26,781 nt of DNA from Massilia sp. UBA2604. Its GTDB lineage: Bacteria > Pseudomonadota > Gammaproteobacteria > Burkholderiales > Burkholderiaceae_D. The stretch spans positions 1-26,781 of the forward strand of contig DDKG01000251.1 in NCBI GenBank assembly GCA_002339265.1, read 5' to 3'. Of this stretch, positions 1 through 9,700 are shown piece after piece. Positions within the stretch are counted from its first letter, which is position 1. Every line of letters begins with the position of its first letter. The notes under the pieces were generated by a model. It ran no database searches. It worked only from the letters and a program-made list of their open reading frames with translations, and was not told the origin of the DNA. The translations under genes and the position numbers were made by a program.

Positions 1-2081
1 TCGGCGCCGGCGCCACCACCCTGGTGCTGGCCTCGTTCTTCGCGATCTTCCAGAACGACATGAAGGGCCTGCTGGCCTACTCGACCATCAGCCACCTCGG
101 CCTGATCACCTGCCTGCTGGGCATCGGCACCCCCTTGTCGGTGGTGGCGGCGGTGTTCCACATCATGAACCACGCAATCTTCAAGGCCTCGCTGTTCATG
201 GCGGTCGGCATCGTCGACCACGAGACCGGCACCCGCGACATGCGCGTGCTGCGCGGACTGCGCAAGGCGATGCCGGTGACGGCCGCGCTGGCGATCGTGG
301 CCTCGGCCTCCATGGCCGGGGTGCCGCTGCTGAACGGCTTCCTCTCGAAGGAGATGTTCTTCGCCGAGACCGCCCACGTGGGCGGCAGCGAGGACTGGAC
401 GCTGTCCTATGTGGCGGTGGCGATGGGCATCTTCAGCGTCGCCTATTCGCTGCGGTTCATCAGCGTGTTCTTCGGCCGCCTGGCCAAGGACCTGCCGCAG
501 GAGCCCCATGAACCGGCGCGCTGGATGCGCTTCCCGGTCGAGTGCCTGGTGGTGCTGTGCATCGCGGTCGGCGTGATGCCCGAGCGCGTGGTCGGCGACG
601 TGCTGGCCGTGGCGTCCGGCTCGGTGCTGGGCGCGGCCATGCCCGAGTATGACCTGGCGATCTGGCACGGCTTCAACCTGGCGCTCGGGATGAGCGGCGC
701 CGCGCTGGTGCTGGGCGCCCTGCTGTACTGGGTGCTGCTGCGCCGCCACGACCTGCGCGAGCGCACCGAAGTGCCAGTGCTGCACCGCCTGAAGGGCGCG
801 CAAGCCTACGAGAACACCATGCTGGCGCTGTCGACCGGCGCCAGCGCGCTGATCCGCTGGACCGGCACCCGCCGCCTGCAGCCACAGATGCTGGTGCTGA
901 TGGCCTTCATGGTGGCCACCCCGCTGCTGCTGGTCGATCCGCTGCCCGCCATCCCGACCCTGAGCGTGCACGCGCTCGACCCGCTGTTCGCGGTGCTGTG
1001 GATCATCGGCGCCGGCTGCGCCCTGGGCGCGGCCTATAACGCCAAGTACCATCGCCTGGTGGCGCTGGCCCTGGTCGGCGGCACCGGCATCGTCACGGCC
1101 ATCACCTTCGTCTGGCTGTCGGCGCCCGACCTGGCGCTGACCCAGCTGATGGTGGAAACCGTGACCACGGTGCTGATCCTGCTCGGCCTGCGCTGGCTGC
1201 CGCCGCGCTTCGCCCCGCCCGGTCTCAAGCAAAGGGCGCCGGCCAGCACCTGGCTGCGGCGCGGACGCGACGGCTTCATCGCCGTCGCCGGCGGCCTGGG
1301 CATCGCCGCGGCCAGCTACGCGATCCTGAGCCTGTCCCCGCCGCCCTCGATCGGCGAATTCTTCGTGCTGCGCGCGCTCACCGAAGGCGGCGGCTCGAAC
1401 GTGGTCAACGTGCTGCTGGTCGACTTCCGCGGCTTCGACACCATGGGCGAAATCACCGTGCTGTCGGCCGTGGCGCTGACCGTGTATGCGCTGCTGCGCC
1501 GTTTCCGTCCCGCCACCGAATCGATCGCGATTCCGGTGCAGCAGGCCAGCGACGTCGATCCGGCCGTCACCCAGACGCCGGGGGAGCAGGCCAGCACCGG
1601 CTATCTGATGGTCCCCGCCGTCTACCTGCGCATGCTGCTGCCGGTGATGGGCGTGATGGCGGCCTACTTCTTCATGCGCGGCCACAACCTGCCGGGCGGC
1701 GGCTTCGTCGCCGGCCTGATCTTCGCCACCGCGCTGATCGTGCAGTACATGGTGGCCGGCACCGACTGGGTCGAATCGCACCTGCGCCTGCGACCGCACC
1801 GCTGGATCGCCTGGGGCCTGGCGTGCGCCGCCTTCACCGGCATCGGCGCCTGGTTCCTCGGCTATCCGTTCCTGACCAGCCATACCGCCCACGTCACCCT
1901 GCCGATCCTGGACGAGATCCACGTCCCGAGCGCCTTCATGTTCGACCTGGGCGTGTTCCTGGTGGTGGTCGGTTCCACCATGCTGACCCTGGTCGCATTG
2001 GCCCACCAGTCGCTGCGCAGCCACCGCGCGGCGGCCGACGCCACGCGCGCCACCATCCCGCCTGCCAAGGAGATCTTCTGA
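1..2081 (+). CDS. mrpA: Mrp-type Na+/H+ antiporter, fused subunits A and B (5' truncated by window edge)
   Basis: This inner-membrane protein belongs to the multi-subunit Mrp (Mnh/Pha) cation/proton antiporter, which is related to complex I. The reading frame is open from base 3, so the N-terminal part of MrpA is missing and the GTG at 24 is not a real start. The visible part begins inside the proton-channel domain, with the NDMK-LLAYSTISHLG signature of MrpA. It continues through the C-terminal MrpA/MbhE-like membrane domain and ends in a full MrpB domain from about base 1590 (GHNLPGGGF motif near 1680, then several membrane segments). The A-B fusion is the usual arrangement in many proteobacteria, where it is called PhaAB. 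The stop overlaps the start of mrpC (ATGA). Family assignment is secure; cation preference (Na+ or K+) cannot be read from the sequence. Confidence 0.93.
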   Translation, partial: GAGATTLVLASFFAIFQNDMKGLLAYSTISHLGLITCLLGIGTPLSVVAAVFHIMNHAIFKASLFMAVGIVDHETGTRDMRVLRGLRKAMPVTAALAIVASASMAGVPLLNGFLSKEMFFAETAHVGGSEDWTLSYVAVAMGIFSVAYSLRFISVFFGRLAKDLPQEPHEPARWMRFPVECLVVLCIAVGVMPERVVGDVLAVASGSVLGAAMPEYDLAIWHGFNLALGMSGAALVLGALLYWVLLRRHDLRERTEVPVLHRLKGAQAYENTMLALSTGASALIRWTGTRRLQPQMLVLMAFMVATPLLLVDPLPAIPTLSVHALDPLFAVLWIIGAGCALGAAYNAKYHRLVALALVGGTGIVTAITFVWLSAPDLALTQLMVETVTTVLILLGLRWLPPRFAPPGLKQRAPASTWLRRGRDGFIAVAGGLGIAAASYAILSLSPPPSIGEFFVLRALTEGGGSNVVNVLLVDFRGFDTMGEITVLSAVALTVYALLRRFRPATESIAIPVQQASDVDPAVTQTPGEQASTGYLMVPAVYLRMLLPVMGVMAAYFFMRGHNLPGGGFVAGLIFATALIVQYMVAGTDWVESHLRLRPHRWIAWGLACAAFTGIGAWFLGYPFLTSHTAHVTLPILDEIHVPSAFMFDLGVFLVVVGSTMLTLVALAHQSLRSHRAAADATRATIPPAKEIF

Positions 2082-2425
2082 TGGAGCTCGTCATTTCGCT
2101 CGCCATCGGCATCGTGTTCGGCTCCGGCATCTGGCTGATCCTGCGTCCGCGCAGCTTCCAGGTGCTGTCCGGCCTGATGCTGATGTCCTACGCCGTCAAC
2201 CTGTTCATTTTCATCATGGGCCGCCTGTGGGTCGACGCCCCGCCGCTCACGCCCGCGGGCACGACGCCCAACCCGGCCGCCCTGGCCGACCCGCTGCCGC
2301 AAGCCCTGGTGCTGACGGCAATCGTCATCGGCTTTGCCACCACCGCGCTGTACCTGGTGGTGATGATCGGTTCGCGCGGCCTGACCGGCACCGACCACGT
2401 GGATGGCAAGGAGCCTGAATTATGA
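2081..2425 (+). CDS. mrpC: Mrp antiporter subunit C
   Basis: A small membrane protein of 114 residues, homologous to NuoK, and part of the Mrp antiporter complex. Three hydrophobic segments are visible: residues about 3-22, 28-48 and 70-95. The start ATG at 2081 shares one base with the stop of the upstream A-B fusion. A longer open frame begins at 1823, but its first part lies inside the MrpB domain and is not coding. The length matches the family (about 110-125 residues). A proline- and alanine-rich loop (about residues 50-70) separates the last two helices. Confidence 0.93.
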   Translation: MELVISLAIGIVFGSGIWLILRPRSFQVLSGLMLMSYAVNLFIFIMGRLWVDAPPLTPAGTTPNPAALADPLPQALVLTAIVIGFATTALYLVVMIGSRGLTGTDHVDGKEPEL

Positions 2426-4089
2426 GTTTGCACTGGACCCAGCACCTGATCCTGGTGCCGGTATTGCTGCCGCTGCTGGTGGGCGCCGCCCTGGCCCCGC
2501 TGACGCAGGGCTGGCATCGCCTGAAGTACTGGCTCAGCTACGCCTCGCTGCTTGGCCTGCTGGCGACTTCGCTGGCGCTGATCTTCATGACCGACGGCGG
2601 CCACTGGCAGGACGGCATGGGCATCTACCTGGCCGCCAACTGGAGCGCGCCGTTCGGCATCGCTTTGCTGGCCGACCGCTTGAGCGCCCTGATGCTGCTG
2701 CTGACCGCGGTGCTCGGCCTGGCCTCGCTGCACTTCACCCGCACCCGCTGGGGCCGGATCGGCGTGCATTACCACACGCTGTTCCAGTTCCTGCTGATGG
2801 GCATTAACGGCGCCTTCCTGACGCACGACCTTTTCAACCTGTTCGTGTTCTTCGAGGTGATGCTGGCCGCGTCGTATGGCCTGGTGCTGCACGGGTATAA
2901 CGCCGAGCGCATCCGCGCCAGCATGCAGTACATCGCGATCAACCTGGCCGCCGCCCTGCTGTTCCTGCTCGGCACCGCGCTGATCTACGCCACTACCGGC
3001 ACCCTGAACATGGCCGACCTGGCCGCGCGCGTGCCGCTGCTGTCGGGCGAGGAACTGGCGCTGTTCAAGGTCGGCGCGAGCGTGCTGGCGCTGGCCTTCC
3101 TGACCAAGGGCGCCATGTGGCCGCTGGGCTTCTGGCTGCCCACCACCTATGCCGCGGCCTCACCGCCGGTGGCGGTGATGCTGGTCTTGATGACCAAGGT
3201 CGGCGCCTACGTCATCCTGCGCCTGTGGCTGCTGATCTTCTCGGACAACGCGGGCGCCGCCGCCGGCTTCGGCGGCGACGCGCTGCTGTACGCCGGCATG
3301 GCGACCATCGTGTTCGGCGCCGCCGGCATGCTGTCGACCGACACCGCCGGCCGCATGGCGGGCTATGGCGCGATCGTCTCGTCCGGCACCCTGCTGGCGG
3401 TGATCGGCTACGGCCAGCCGACCCTGGTCACGGCCGGCATCTATTACCTGATCGGCTCCACCATCGCGGTGGCCGCCTTCCTGCTGCTGATCGAACTGAT
3501 CGACCGCATCCGCACCCCGCGCTCGGCGATGCTGGCGCTGACCATGGAAGCGTTCGCGGTCGAGGATGCGCCGGACGAACCGACCGGCCGCGGCGTGCCG
3601 GCCGCGATGGCCTTCCTGTCGCTGGCCTTCGCCGCCTGCGCGCTGATGATCGCCGGCCTGCCGCCGCTGTCGGGCTTCGTGGCCAAGTTCGGCATGTTCC
3701 ATGCGCTGCTCAATCCGCAGGGCGCCGGCGCCGGTACTGCGGCCATCCCGACCGCCGGCTGGGTCCTGATGGCGCTGATCATCGTCTCCGGCCTGATCGC
3801 CGTGATCTCGATGATGCGCTTCGGCGTGCGCACCTTCTGGGCCAGCGGTGCGACCGAACCGCCCAAGGTGCACCGCTCCGAAGTGGCGCCGATCCTGTTC
3901 CTGCTGGCGCTGTCGGTCCTGATGACCGTGCAGGCCAATCCGCTGTTCGGCTACCTGACCCGCGCCAGCGACGACATCCACCGTCCGGGCGGCTACATCG
4001 GCCGCGTGCTGGCCGAGCCGACCGTGCCGGGACCGGGCTCCGCGCCCGGCCTGGCGCCCGCGACCCTTTCGCCCAAGGAGGCGCCATGA
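2422..4089 (+). CDS. mrpD: Mrp antiporter subunit D (proton-translocating)
   Basis: A 555-residue, NuoM/NuoN-like polytopic inner-membrane protein that forms one of the proton channels of the Mrp complex. Key charged residues of the family are present in the membrane helices: Glu145 in FFEVMLAASYG and Lys229 in FLTKGAMWPLGFWLP. A further conserved lysine lies in VLMTKVGAY. The protein ends in a proline-rich tail. An AAGGAG ribosome site at 2408-2413 sits eight bases before the ATG, and the start overlaps the mrpC stop by four bases. It is somewhat longer than the roughly 500 residues usual for MrpD because of a cytoplasmic loop near residues 370-395 and the C-terminal tail. Confidence 0.94.
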   Translation: MSLHWTQHLILVPVLLPLLVGAALAPLTQGWHRLKYWLSYASLLGLLATSLALIFMTDGGHWQDGMGIYLAANWSAPFGIALLADRLSALMLLLTAVLGLASLHFTRTRWGRIGVHYHTLFQFLLMGINGAFLTHDLFNLFVFFEVMLAASYGLVLHGYNAERIRASMQYIAINLAAALLFLLGTALIYATTGTLNMADLAARVPLLSGEELALFKVGASVLALAFLTKGAMWPLGFWLPTTYAAASPPVAVMLVLMTKVGAYVILRLWLLIFSDNAGAAAGFGGDALLYAGMATIVFGAAGMLSTDTAGRMAGYGAIVSSGTLLAVIGYGQPTLVTAGIYYLIGSTIAVAAFLLLIELIDRIRTPRSAMLALTMEAFAVEDAPDEPTGRGVPAAMAFLSLAFAACALMIAGLPPLSGFVAKFGMFHALLNPQGAGAGTAAIPTAGWVLMALIIVSGLIAVISMMRFGVRTFWASGATEPPKVHRSEVAPILFLLALSVLMTVQANPLFGYLTRASDDIHRPGGYIGRVLAEPTVPGPGSAPGLAPATLSPKEAP

Positions 4090-4616
4090 CGCGCTGGCTT
4101 CCCTATCCCTTCGTGTCGCTGGCGCTGTGCGTCCTGTGGCTGCTGCTGAACCAGACCCTGTACCCGGGCCACATCCTGCTCGGCGCGGCGCTCGGCATCG
4201 CCGGTCCGGTCCTGACCCGCCACCTCAACCCGCTGGGCTATCCGCGCCTGCATAAACCCATCGTCGCGCTGCGCCTGCTGGGCTTTGCCTCGATCGAGGT
4301 GGTGCGATCGTGCTTCAACGTCAGCCGCGTCATCCTGTTCGCCGACTACGCCAACCTGAACGCGCAGTTCATCCGCATTCCGCTCGACATGCGCGACCCC
4401 TACGGCCTGGCGGCGCTGTCCTGCCTGATCAACATGACGCCAGGCACGGTATGGACCGAGCTGCAGCCACGGGTCGATTCGGACAAGCATGTGCTGGTGC
4501 TGCACGTGTTCGACCTGCACGACGCCGAGTGGTGGGTCGACACCATCAAGACCCGCTATGAACAGCCCCTCATTCAAATCTTCGACACGGAGGCCCGCCA
4601 TGGCGACCCTGCTTGA
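4086..4616 (+). CDS. mrpE: Mrp antiporter subunit E
   Basis: A 176-residue member of the MrpE/MnhE family, needed for assembly and activity of the antiporter. It has two N-terminal hydrophobic segments (about residues 8-23 and 28-43) and then the conserved soluble region. That region contains the characteristic LSCLINMTPGTVW stretch and the later HVFD motif. The start forms an ATGA overlap with the mrpD stop. The longer frame open from 3117 is noise within mrpD. The 3' end overlaps mrpF by 17 bases, pointing to translational coupling. Confidence 0.92.
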   Translation: MTRWLPYPFVSLALCVLWLLLNQTLYPGHILLGAALGIAGPVLTRHLNPLGYPRLHKPIVALRLLGFASIEVVRSCFNVSRVILFADYANLNAQFIRIPLDMRDPYGLAALSCLINMTPGTVWTELQPRVDSDKHVLVLHVFDLHDAEWWVDTIKTRYEQPLIQIFDTEARHGDPA

Positions 4617-4878
4617 AATCTCGATCGGCTACGCCCTGGTGTGCGTGCTGGCGGCAATGGCGCTGTGCGCCGGCCGCCTGCTGGTCGGCCCCTCGGCCCA
4701 CGACCGCGTGCTGGCCCTCGACACCCTCTGGATGTGCGGCATGCTGCTGGCCCTGGTGCTGGGCATCCGCTTCGGCACCCAGATCTATTTTGAAGTGGCG
4801 ATGCTGATCGCGCTGGTCGGCTTCGTCTCGACCATCGCGATGGCGAAGTTCCTGATGCGCGGGGAGATCATCGAATGA
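4600..4878 (+). CDS. mrpF: Mrp antiporter subunit F
   Basis: A 92-residue membrane protein with three hydrophobic helices and the conserved family motif GPSAHDRVLALDTL near residues 29-42. The start at 4600 is supported by a GGAGG ribosome site at 4589-4593, six bases upstream and inside the end of mrpE. The length is typical of MrpF. The stop overlaps the start of mrpG (ATGA). Confidence 0.92.
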   Translation: MATLLEISIGYALVCVLAAMALCAGRLLVGPSAHDRVLALDTLWMCGMLLALVLGIRFGTQIYFEVAMLIALVGFVSTIAMAKFLMRGEIIE

Positions 4879-5246
4879 CCGGTATCGCACACCTGCCCGA
4901 CTGGGCCGCCCTGCTCGTTTCGCTGCTGCTGATCCTGGGCGCCAGCATCATCCTGATCGGCGCGCTCGGCCTGGTGCGCCTGCGCACCTTCTACCAGCGC
5001 ATCCACGGCCCGGCGATCACGATCACCCTGGGCGCCGGCAGCCTCCTGATCGCCTCGATGCTGTACTTCACGGTAGCGCAATCGCGCGTGGTGGTGCACG
5101 AGATCATCATCACCGTCTTCGTGCTCCTGACCGCGCCGGTGGTGGCGATGATGATCATGCGCGCCGCCGTCTACCGCGACCTGCGCGCGAAGAAGGGCGA
5201 CGCCGGCGCCACCGCGGGCGAGGTGTACACGATCTCGCGCGAATAA
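4875..5246 (+). CDS. mrpG: Mrp antiporter subunit G
   Basis: A 123-residue membrane protein of the MrpG/MnhG family and the last subunit of the antiporter operon. Three hydrophobic segments are seen, with the family-typical LGLVRLRTFYQRIHGPAIT region after the first. A charged tail follows the last helix. The ATG overlaps the mrpF stop by four bases, so all six cistrons visible here look co-translated. The gene ends only six bases from the stop of the convergent glycolipid-binding-like gene. Confidence 0.92.
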   Translation: MTGIAHLPDWAALLVSLLLILGASIILIGALGLVRLRTFYQRIHGPAITITLGAGSLLIASMLYFTVAQSRVVVHEIIITVFVLLTAPVVAMMIMRAAVYRDLRAKKGDAGATAGEVYTISRE

Positions 5247-5252
5247 ACGCTC

Positions 5253-5810
5253 TTATTCGAGACGGCGGAACAGGCCCGGATAGCGCATCACCAGGCCGTC
5301 CGCATCGGTGTCGATGTCGGCCTGGAACGGGTCCGACAGGCTCTCGAAGCGGTAGCGGCCGTCGCCCAGCAAGGCGTAAGCCTGGCGCGACGGCATCACG
5401 CTCGCCCCGGGCAGGGTAATGTAGGCGACGCGGATTTCCTGGCGCGCGCGCAGCGCCTCGCCCAGGCGCCGGATCGGCAGGGTATTGGTAAACGGCGTGC
5501 AGGTCAGGTCGACGTCGATGCAGCCGTCCAGCGCCGGCAGCGGCGCGCCATCCGGGCCGCTCCAGCGCCCTTCGCCATCGGCGCGCAGCAGCAGGTGCGC
5601 GCCGCCCGCCACTCTCACCTCGGCCTCGCGCACGCGCCAGCGCGCATCGCAGCGGATCGTGTAGCTGCAGCCGTACAGGCCCTCATAGGGGACACCGGAA
5701 TCCGGCCCGATCACCACGCCCTCGGCAACCAAGCCCTGATCCAAGCTGCGGATCGAGAAAAATTCGAGGCCACGTCCTTCCTCGGTGGCCCAGCGCAGGC
5801 TGCGATCCAT
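5253..5810 (-). CDS. Putative glycolipid-binding domain protein
   Basis: This 185-residue protein matches the putative glycolipid-binding family (PF06475). The recognisable pattern runs LVAEGVVIG, then YTIRCDARWRVREAEV, LDGCIDVDLTCTPFTNTLPIRRL, and finally a DADGLVMRYPGLFRRL end. There is no signal peptide or membrane segment, so it is probably cytoplasmic. The role of the family is poorly known. I chose the ATG at 5810 because GAGG lies six bases upstream and family members begin close to the RW of MDRSLRW. The ATG at 5834, with AAGG upstream, is an alternative that adds eight acidic residues. The gene converges on mrpG and is divergent from gntK, sharing the intergenic region that holds two LacI-type palindromes. 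Confidence 0.8.
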   Translation of the reverse strand: MDRSLRWATEEGRGLEFFSIRSLDQGLVAEGVVIGPDSGVPYEGLYGCSYTIRCDARWRVREAEVRVAGGAHLLLRADGEGRWSGPDGAPLPALDGCIDVDLTCTPFTNTLPIRRLGEALRARQEIRVAYITLPGASVMPSRQAYALLGDGRYRFESLSDPFQADIDTDADGLVMRYPGLFRRLE

Positions 5811-5930
5811 GTCGTCCTCGCTTTCTTCACCCATGATCGACCCTTCAACATAGCCGATTCTGGGCGCACACGCTGCGCGCCGTCGAGTAAATACAACATC
5901 GCGAAAAAAATAGATTGCGCGTCGCAACAA

Positions 5931-5944
5931 TGTTAGCGCTATCA
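5931..5944. promoter_or_regulatory. LacI-type operator half of a pair (imperfect palindrome)
   Basis: TGTTAGCGCTATCA is a 14-base palindrome around a central GCGC step, with one mismatched pair. It is a second copy of the better site at 6097-6110, with centres 166 bp apart. Sites of this form (TGTTA-GCGC-TAACA) are typical of LacI/GalR-family repressors, including gluconate regulators such as E. coli GntR. It lies 121 bases before the start of the divergent glycolipid-binding-like gene, so it could act on either gene or through a DNA loop. The regulator is not in this window. Confidence 0.55.
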
Positions 5945-6096
5945 GATTTTCATGACGGCTGCTGAGTGAAAAACCCATTGCGCCTCGATGTGTCGCAGTC
6001 GCAAAGCAGCAAATCCGGGTCCGGATCGCATTGCATTGCAACATCGATAACGTGTTTACAAAATTTTCAAGCTGGCCAACACTCCGAAAAACGCGA

Positions 6097-6110
6097 TGTT
6101 AGCGCTAACG
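6097..6110. promoter_or_regulatory. LacI-type operator upstream of gntK
   Basis: TGTTAGCGCTAACG contains a perfect 12-base palindrome (6098-6109) centred on GCGC. It ends 17 bases before the gntK start and 6 bases before its ribosome site. That position would block transcription initiation or early elongation. A possible -35 (TTTACA, 6055-6060) lies upstream, but the matching -10 (AACACT, 6078-6083) is poor, so I do not annotate a promoter. The resemblance to the E. coli GntR operator is in architecture, not identity. Confidence 0.65.
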
Positions 6111-6116
6111 GTCTTC

Positions 6117-6122
6117 AAGGAG
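6117..6122 (+). promoter_or_regulatory. Ribosome binding site of gntK
   Basis: AAGGAG lies five bases before the ATG at 6128. It fixes the start of gluconokinase there, although the same frame is open upstream from 5966. Confidence 0.8.
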
Positions 6123-6127
6123 AAACG

Positions 6128-6661
6128 ATGTCAGCATCCAGCGTCACCATCCCATCCCAGCCAGCCGGCGCCCTGCGCTGGGTCGTCATGGGCGTCAGCG
6201 GATCGGGCAAGAGCACGGTCGGCGCCGCATTGGCGAATCACTTCGCTGTCCCCTTCCTCGAGGGTGACGCCTATCACCCGGCCGGCAACGTCAGCAAGAT
6301 GTCGGCCGGGATCCCGCTCGACGACGACGACCGCGCAGGCTGGCTCGACGCGCTGGCCGGCGAAATCGGCATGGCCCGGTCCCAGGGTCAGGGCCTGGTG
6401 CTGTCCTGCTCCGCGCTCAAGCGGCGCTACCGCGACCTGCTGCGCACGGCCGACCCGGCGCTGCGCTTCGTGCACCTTGCCGGGCCGCGCGAGCTGATCG
6501 CCGTGCGCATGCATGGCCGCCCCGGCCATTACATGCCGCCGTCGCTGCTGGACAGCCAGCTGAGCATCCTGGAGCCGCTCCAGGCCGACGAGGCCGGCCT
6601 CACCCTGGACATCACCCTGGCGCCATCGGCGCTGGTGGAACGCATTACCAAAAACGCCTGA
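6128..6661 (+). CDS. gntK: Gluconokinase
   Basis: This cytoplasmic kinase of 177 residues phosphorylates D-gluconate to 6-phosphogluconate with ATP, feeding the Entner-Doudoroff or pentose-phosphate routes. A Walker A motif, GVSGSGKST, spans residues 22-30. It is followed by the GntK signatures EGDAYHP-NVSKM, PLDDDDRAGWL, CSALKRRYRDLLR and GHYMPPSLLDSQLSILEPL. The length is typical of the GntK family. It is the first gene of a co-directional cluster with a TonB-dependent receptor, a gluconate-type permease and secreted carbohydrate-active proteins. A LacI-type operator immediately upstream suggests induction by gluconate or a related sugar acid. Confidence 0.93.
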   Translation: MSASSVTIPSQPAGALRWVVMGVSGSGKSTVGAALANHFAVPFLEGDAYHPAGNVSKMSAGIPLDDDDRAGWLDALAGEIGMARSQGQGLVLSCSALKRRYRDLLRTADPALRFVHLAGPRELIAVRMHGRPGHYMPPSLLDSQLSILEPLQADEAGLTLDITLAPSALVERITKNA

Positions 6662-6671
6662 ATTACGACGC

Positions 6672-6701
6672 CTGAACCACGGCCCTGGCACCGGGGTTCA
6701 G
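6672..6701 (+). other. Hairpin just after gntK (possible processing or attenuation element)
   Basis: CTGAACC at 6672-6678 pairs with GGTTCAG at 6695-6701. The stem continues with CGG/CCG (6680-6682 with 6691-6693) across one A/G mismatch, closing an 8-base loop. It starts 11 bases after the gntK stop. No T-run follows, so it is not a standard intrinsic terminator. It may be an RNA-stability or cleavage element that sets the ratio of the kinase to the downstream receptor. Confidence 0.4.
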
Positions 6702-6792
6702 CGAGATTCATCGCAAGCAGCCAGTTGCAAGCTGTCGCGCAGCCGACCACAGAGACGGCGCGCTCCCATACAACAAGCATCGAGGAGACATC

Positions 6793-9700
6793 ATGCGTAC
6801 ACCAGTTCAACGGACTCTCATCAGCCTGGCCGTGGCCAGCGCCTGCTGGAGCGTCGGCGCCGCCCACGCACAGCAGGCGCAGCCCGAGCCGGCATCGGAA
6901 ACCGCCGCCGTCGCCGACGCCACGGCGCAGAACCTGCCTGTCGAGGCCACGGAGACCACCGCAACGCCGGCGCCGGCCGACGGCGCCGCCTCCAACGTCG
7001 TGCGCATCTCCGGCTCGCGCATCGCCGCGCGCGGTTTCACCATGCCGACGCCGACCACCAGCCTCACCAGCGCCGACCTCGAGAAGTCAGCCAAGCCGAA
7101 CCTGTTCAACACCCTGGCCGAACTGCCGGCCCTGCAGGGCAGCACCGGCCGCACCACCAGCACCAACAGCACCAGCAGCGGCATCCAGGGCCTGTCTTCC
7201 CTGAGCCTGCGCGGCCTGGGCACGATCCGGACCCTGACCCTGCTCGACGGCCAGCGCGTGGTCGGCGCCAACGTCACCGGCGTGACCGACGTCAGCCAGT
7301 TCCCGCAGCTGCTGGTCAAGCGCGTCGACGTCGTGACCGGCGGCGCCTCGGCATCCTACGGTTCGGACGCGGTGGGCGGCGTGGTCAACTTCGTCACCGA
7401 CAAAAAATTCACCGGCTTCAAGGCCCACGTCCAGGGCGGACAAACGAAATACGACGACGACCGCGGCGGCAGCGTGCAGGCGGCCTGGGGCCGGGCTTTC
7501 CTGGACAACCGCTTCCACGTCACGGCCAGCGCCGAGTTCACGAAGGAAAACGGCATCGAGTCGCCCGGCTTCGGCGGCAAGGGCCCGAACGGCCGCACCT
7601 GGTATCAGAATCCGGCCTATTCGGTGCGTCCGCTGAACCAGACCGGCGACGGCCTGCCGCAATACCGCGTGATCGAACAGGCGCAGCAATACCAGTATGC
7701 CAAGTACGGCCTGATCACCAGCGGCCCGCTGCAGGGCACGGCCTTCGGCGCGGGTGGCGTGCCTTACCAGTTCCAGTACGGGTCCAACGGCCAGCCGACC
7801 GGCACCGGCGCCGTCACCAACTGCGTCAACCCGTTCTGCATCGGCGGCGACTTGAGCGGCAGCGTGGGCTCGGGCACCAACCTGGCGATGAACTTCAAGC
7901 GCCAGGTGGCCTATACCCGCATGTCGTACGACCTCACCCCCGACCACCAGCTCTACTTCACTGCCAATTTCGGCAAGGTCGATTCGCGCTTCTCGCCCAA
8001 CCCGGGCGCGGCCAAGAACGCCAACCTGAACATCCAGTGCTCGAACCCCTTCCTGCCGGCGTCGATCGTCGATGCCTGCGCGCGCAACAACATCACCAGC
8101 TTCCAGTACGGCACCTCGAACGCGGTCTTCCCCGAGAACATCGACGTCCAGCCGACCCGCACCCAGCGCCGCTTCGTGATCGGGGCCGAGGGCAAGTTCG
8201 CCCTGTTCGGCAAGGACTGGTCGTACGACGCCTACGTGACCCACGGCGAGAACAAGACCAATCTCGACGCCTTCAACATGACGCTTAACGCGCGCTACAA
8301 CAATGCGATCGACGCGGTGCGCGCGCCGGACGGCCGCATCGTCTGCCGCAACCCGGTGGCCGCGGCGTCGGGCTGCGTGCCGCTCAACATCATCGGCGAC
8401 AACCCGATCGATCCGGCCGCCTGGGCCTATATCGCGCCGGCCAACGGCCCGCGCCAGCGCACCACGCAAAGCCAGGACGTCGGCAGCTTCAACCTCAACG
8501 GCGAGCTGTTCGAAGGCTGGGCCGGCCCGATCTCGCTGGCCACGGGCGCCGAATACCGGCGCGAGAAATACCGCGTGCGCGGCGACGCCTACGGCAACGG
8601 CGTCACCCCGACCTCGCCGAACAATGCAATGTATCCGGCCGATCCACTGCTCAACACCTCGGTGGGCAACAACTGGTACGCCGGTAACTTCCACAACGGC
8701 GAAGGCAGCTACAACGTGCGCGAAGCCTATGTGGAGCTGAATATCCCGGTATTCAAATCCGAGACCTGGGGCGAGGCCAACCTGAACCTGGCCGACCGCG
8801 AAACCAAGTACAGCACCGCCGGCAGCGTGGGCAGCTGGAAGCTGGGCGCCACCTGGCAGACCCCGATCGACGGCCTGCGCCTGCGCGGCGTGACCTCGAA
8901 GGACGTGCGCGCGCCGAACCTGTCGGAACTGTTCGCGGCGCCGGTGGTGGTCAACAACGTGGTCCAGTACCAGGGCAATACCATCAGCGTCCAGGAACGC
9001 ACCGTGGGCAACACCGGCCTGCGCCCAGAGATCGCACGCAACAACACCTTCGGCATCGTCCTGAGCCAGCCGAAGTGGGCGCCGGGCTTTTCTATCTCGG
9101 CCGACTACTTCGACATCGAAGTCAAAGGCGTGATCTCGGCGCTGACGATCCAGCAGGAAGTCGACCTGTGCGTGGCTGGCAACCAGGAAATCTGCAACGC
9201 CATGGTCCTGGACAGCCCGGGCAACAACTACGTCACGGTGCAGAACTTCAACCTGGCCTCGCTGAAGGTCAAGGGCTTCGACCTCGAGACCGCCTACAGG
9301 ACGGGTCTCGAGCGTTTGAACCTGCCGGGCCGCTTCACCTTCCGCGCGCTGGCCACCCGCAACCTGCACTACATCACCGAGTCGGGCGTGGTCGGCACCA
9401 TCGCGGTGGATTCGGCAGGCTCGAACATGGGCAATACGCCAAAGTGGAAAGTGCTGGCGCAGCAGACCTGGGAAAACGACAAGCTCAGTGTCACCTTCAC
9501 CGAGCGCTGGATCAGCGACGGCACCTACCGCAACGACTTCATCGAGTGCCAGACCGGTTGCCCGGTGTCGACCCTGATCCACCCGACCATCTACGACAAC
9601 AAGATGAAGGGCGCGGCCTATCTCGACATCGGCGCCAGCTACAACCTGAGCAAGCAGTTGCAGGCCTACTTCAAGATCGACAACGTGACCGACCGCGCGC

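Noticed and set aside
5240..5259. Perfect 7-base inverted repeat (CGAATAA, 6-base loop, TTATTCG) joining the two convergent stop codons
   Set aside because: The stem is short and AT-rich, with no T-run. It mostly reflects two facing TAA codons, so it is not supported as a terminator.
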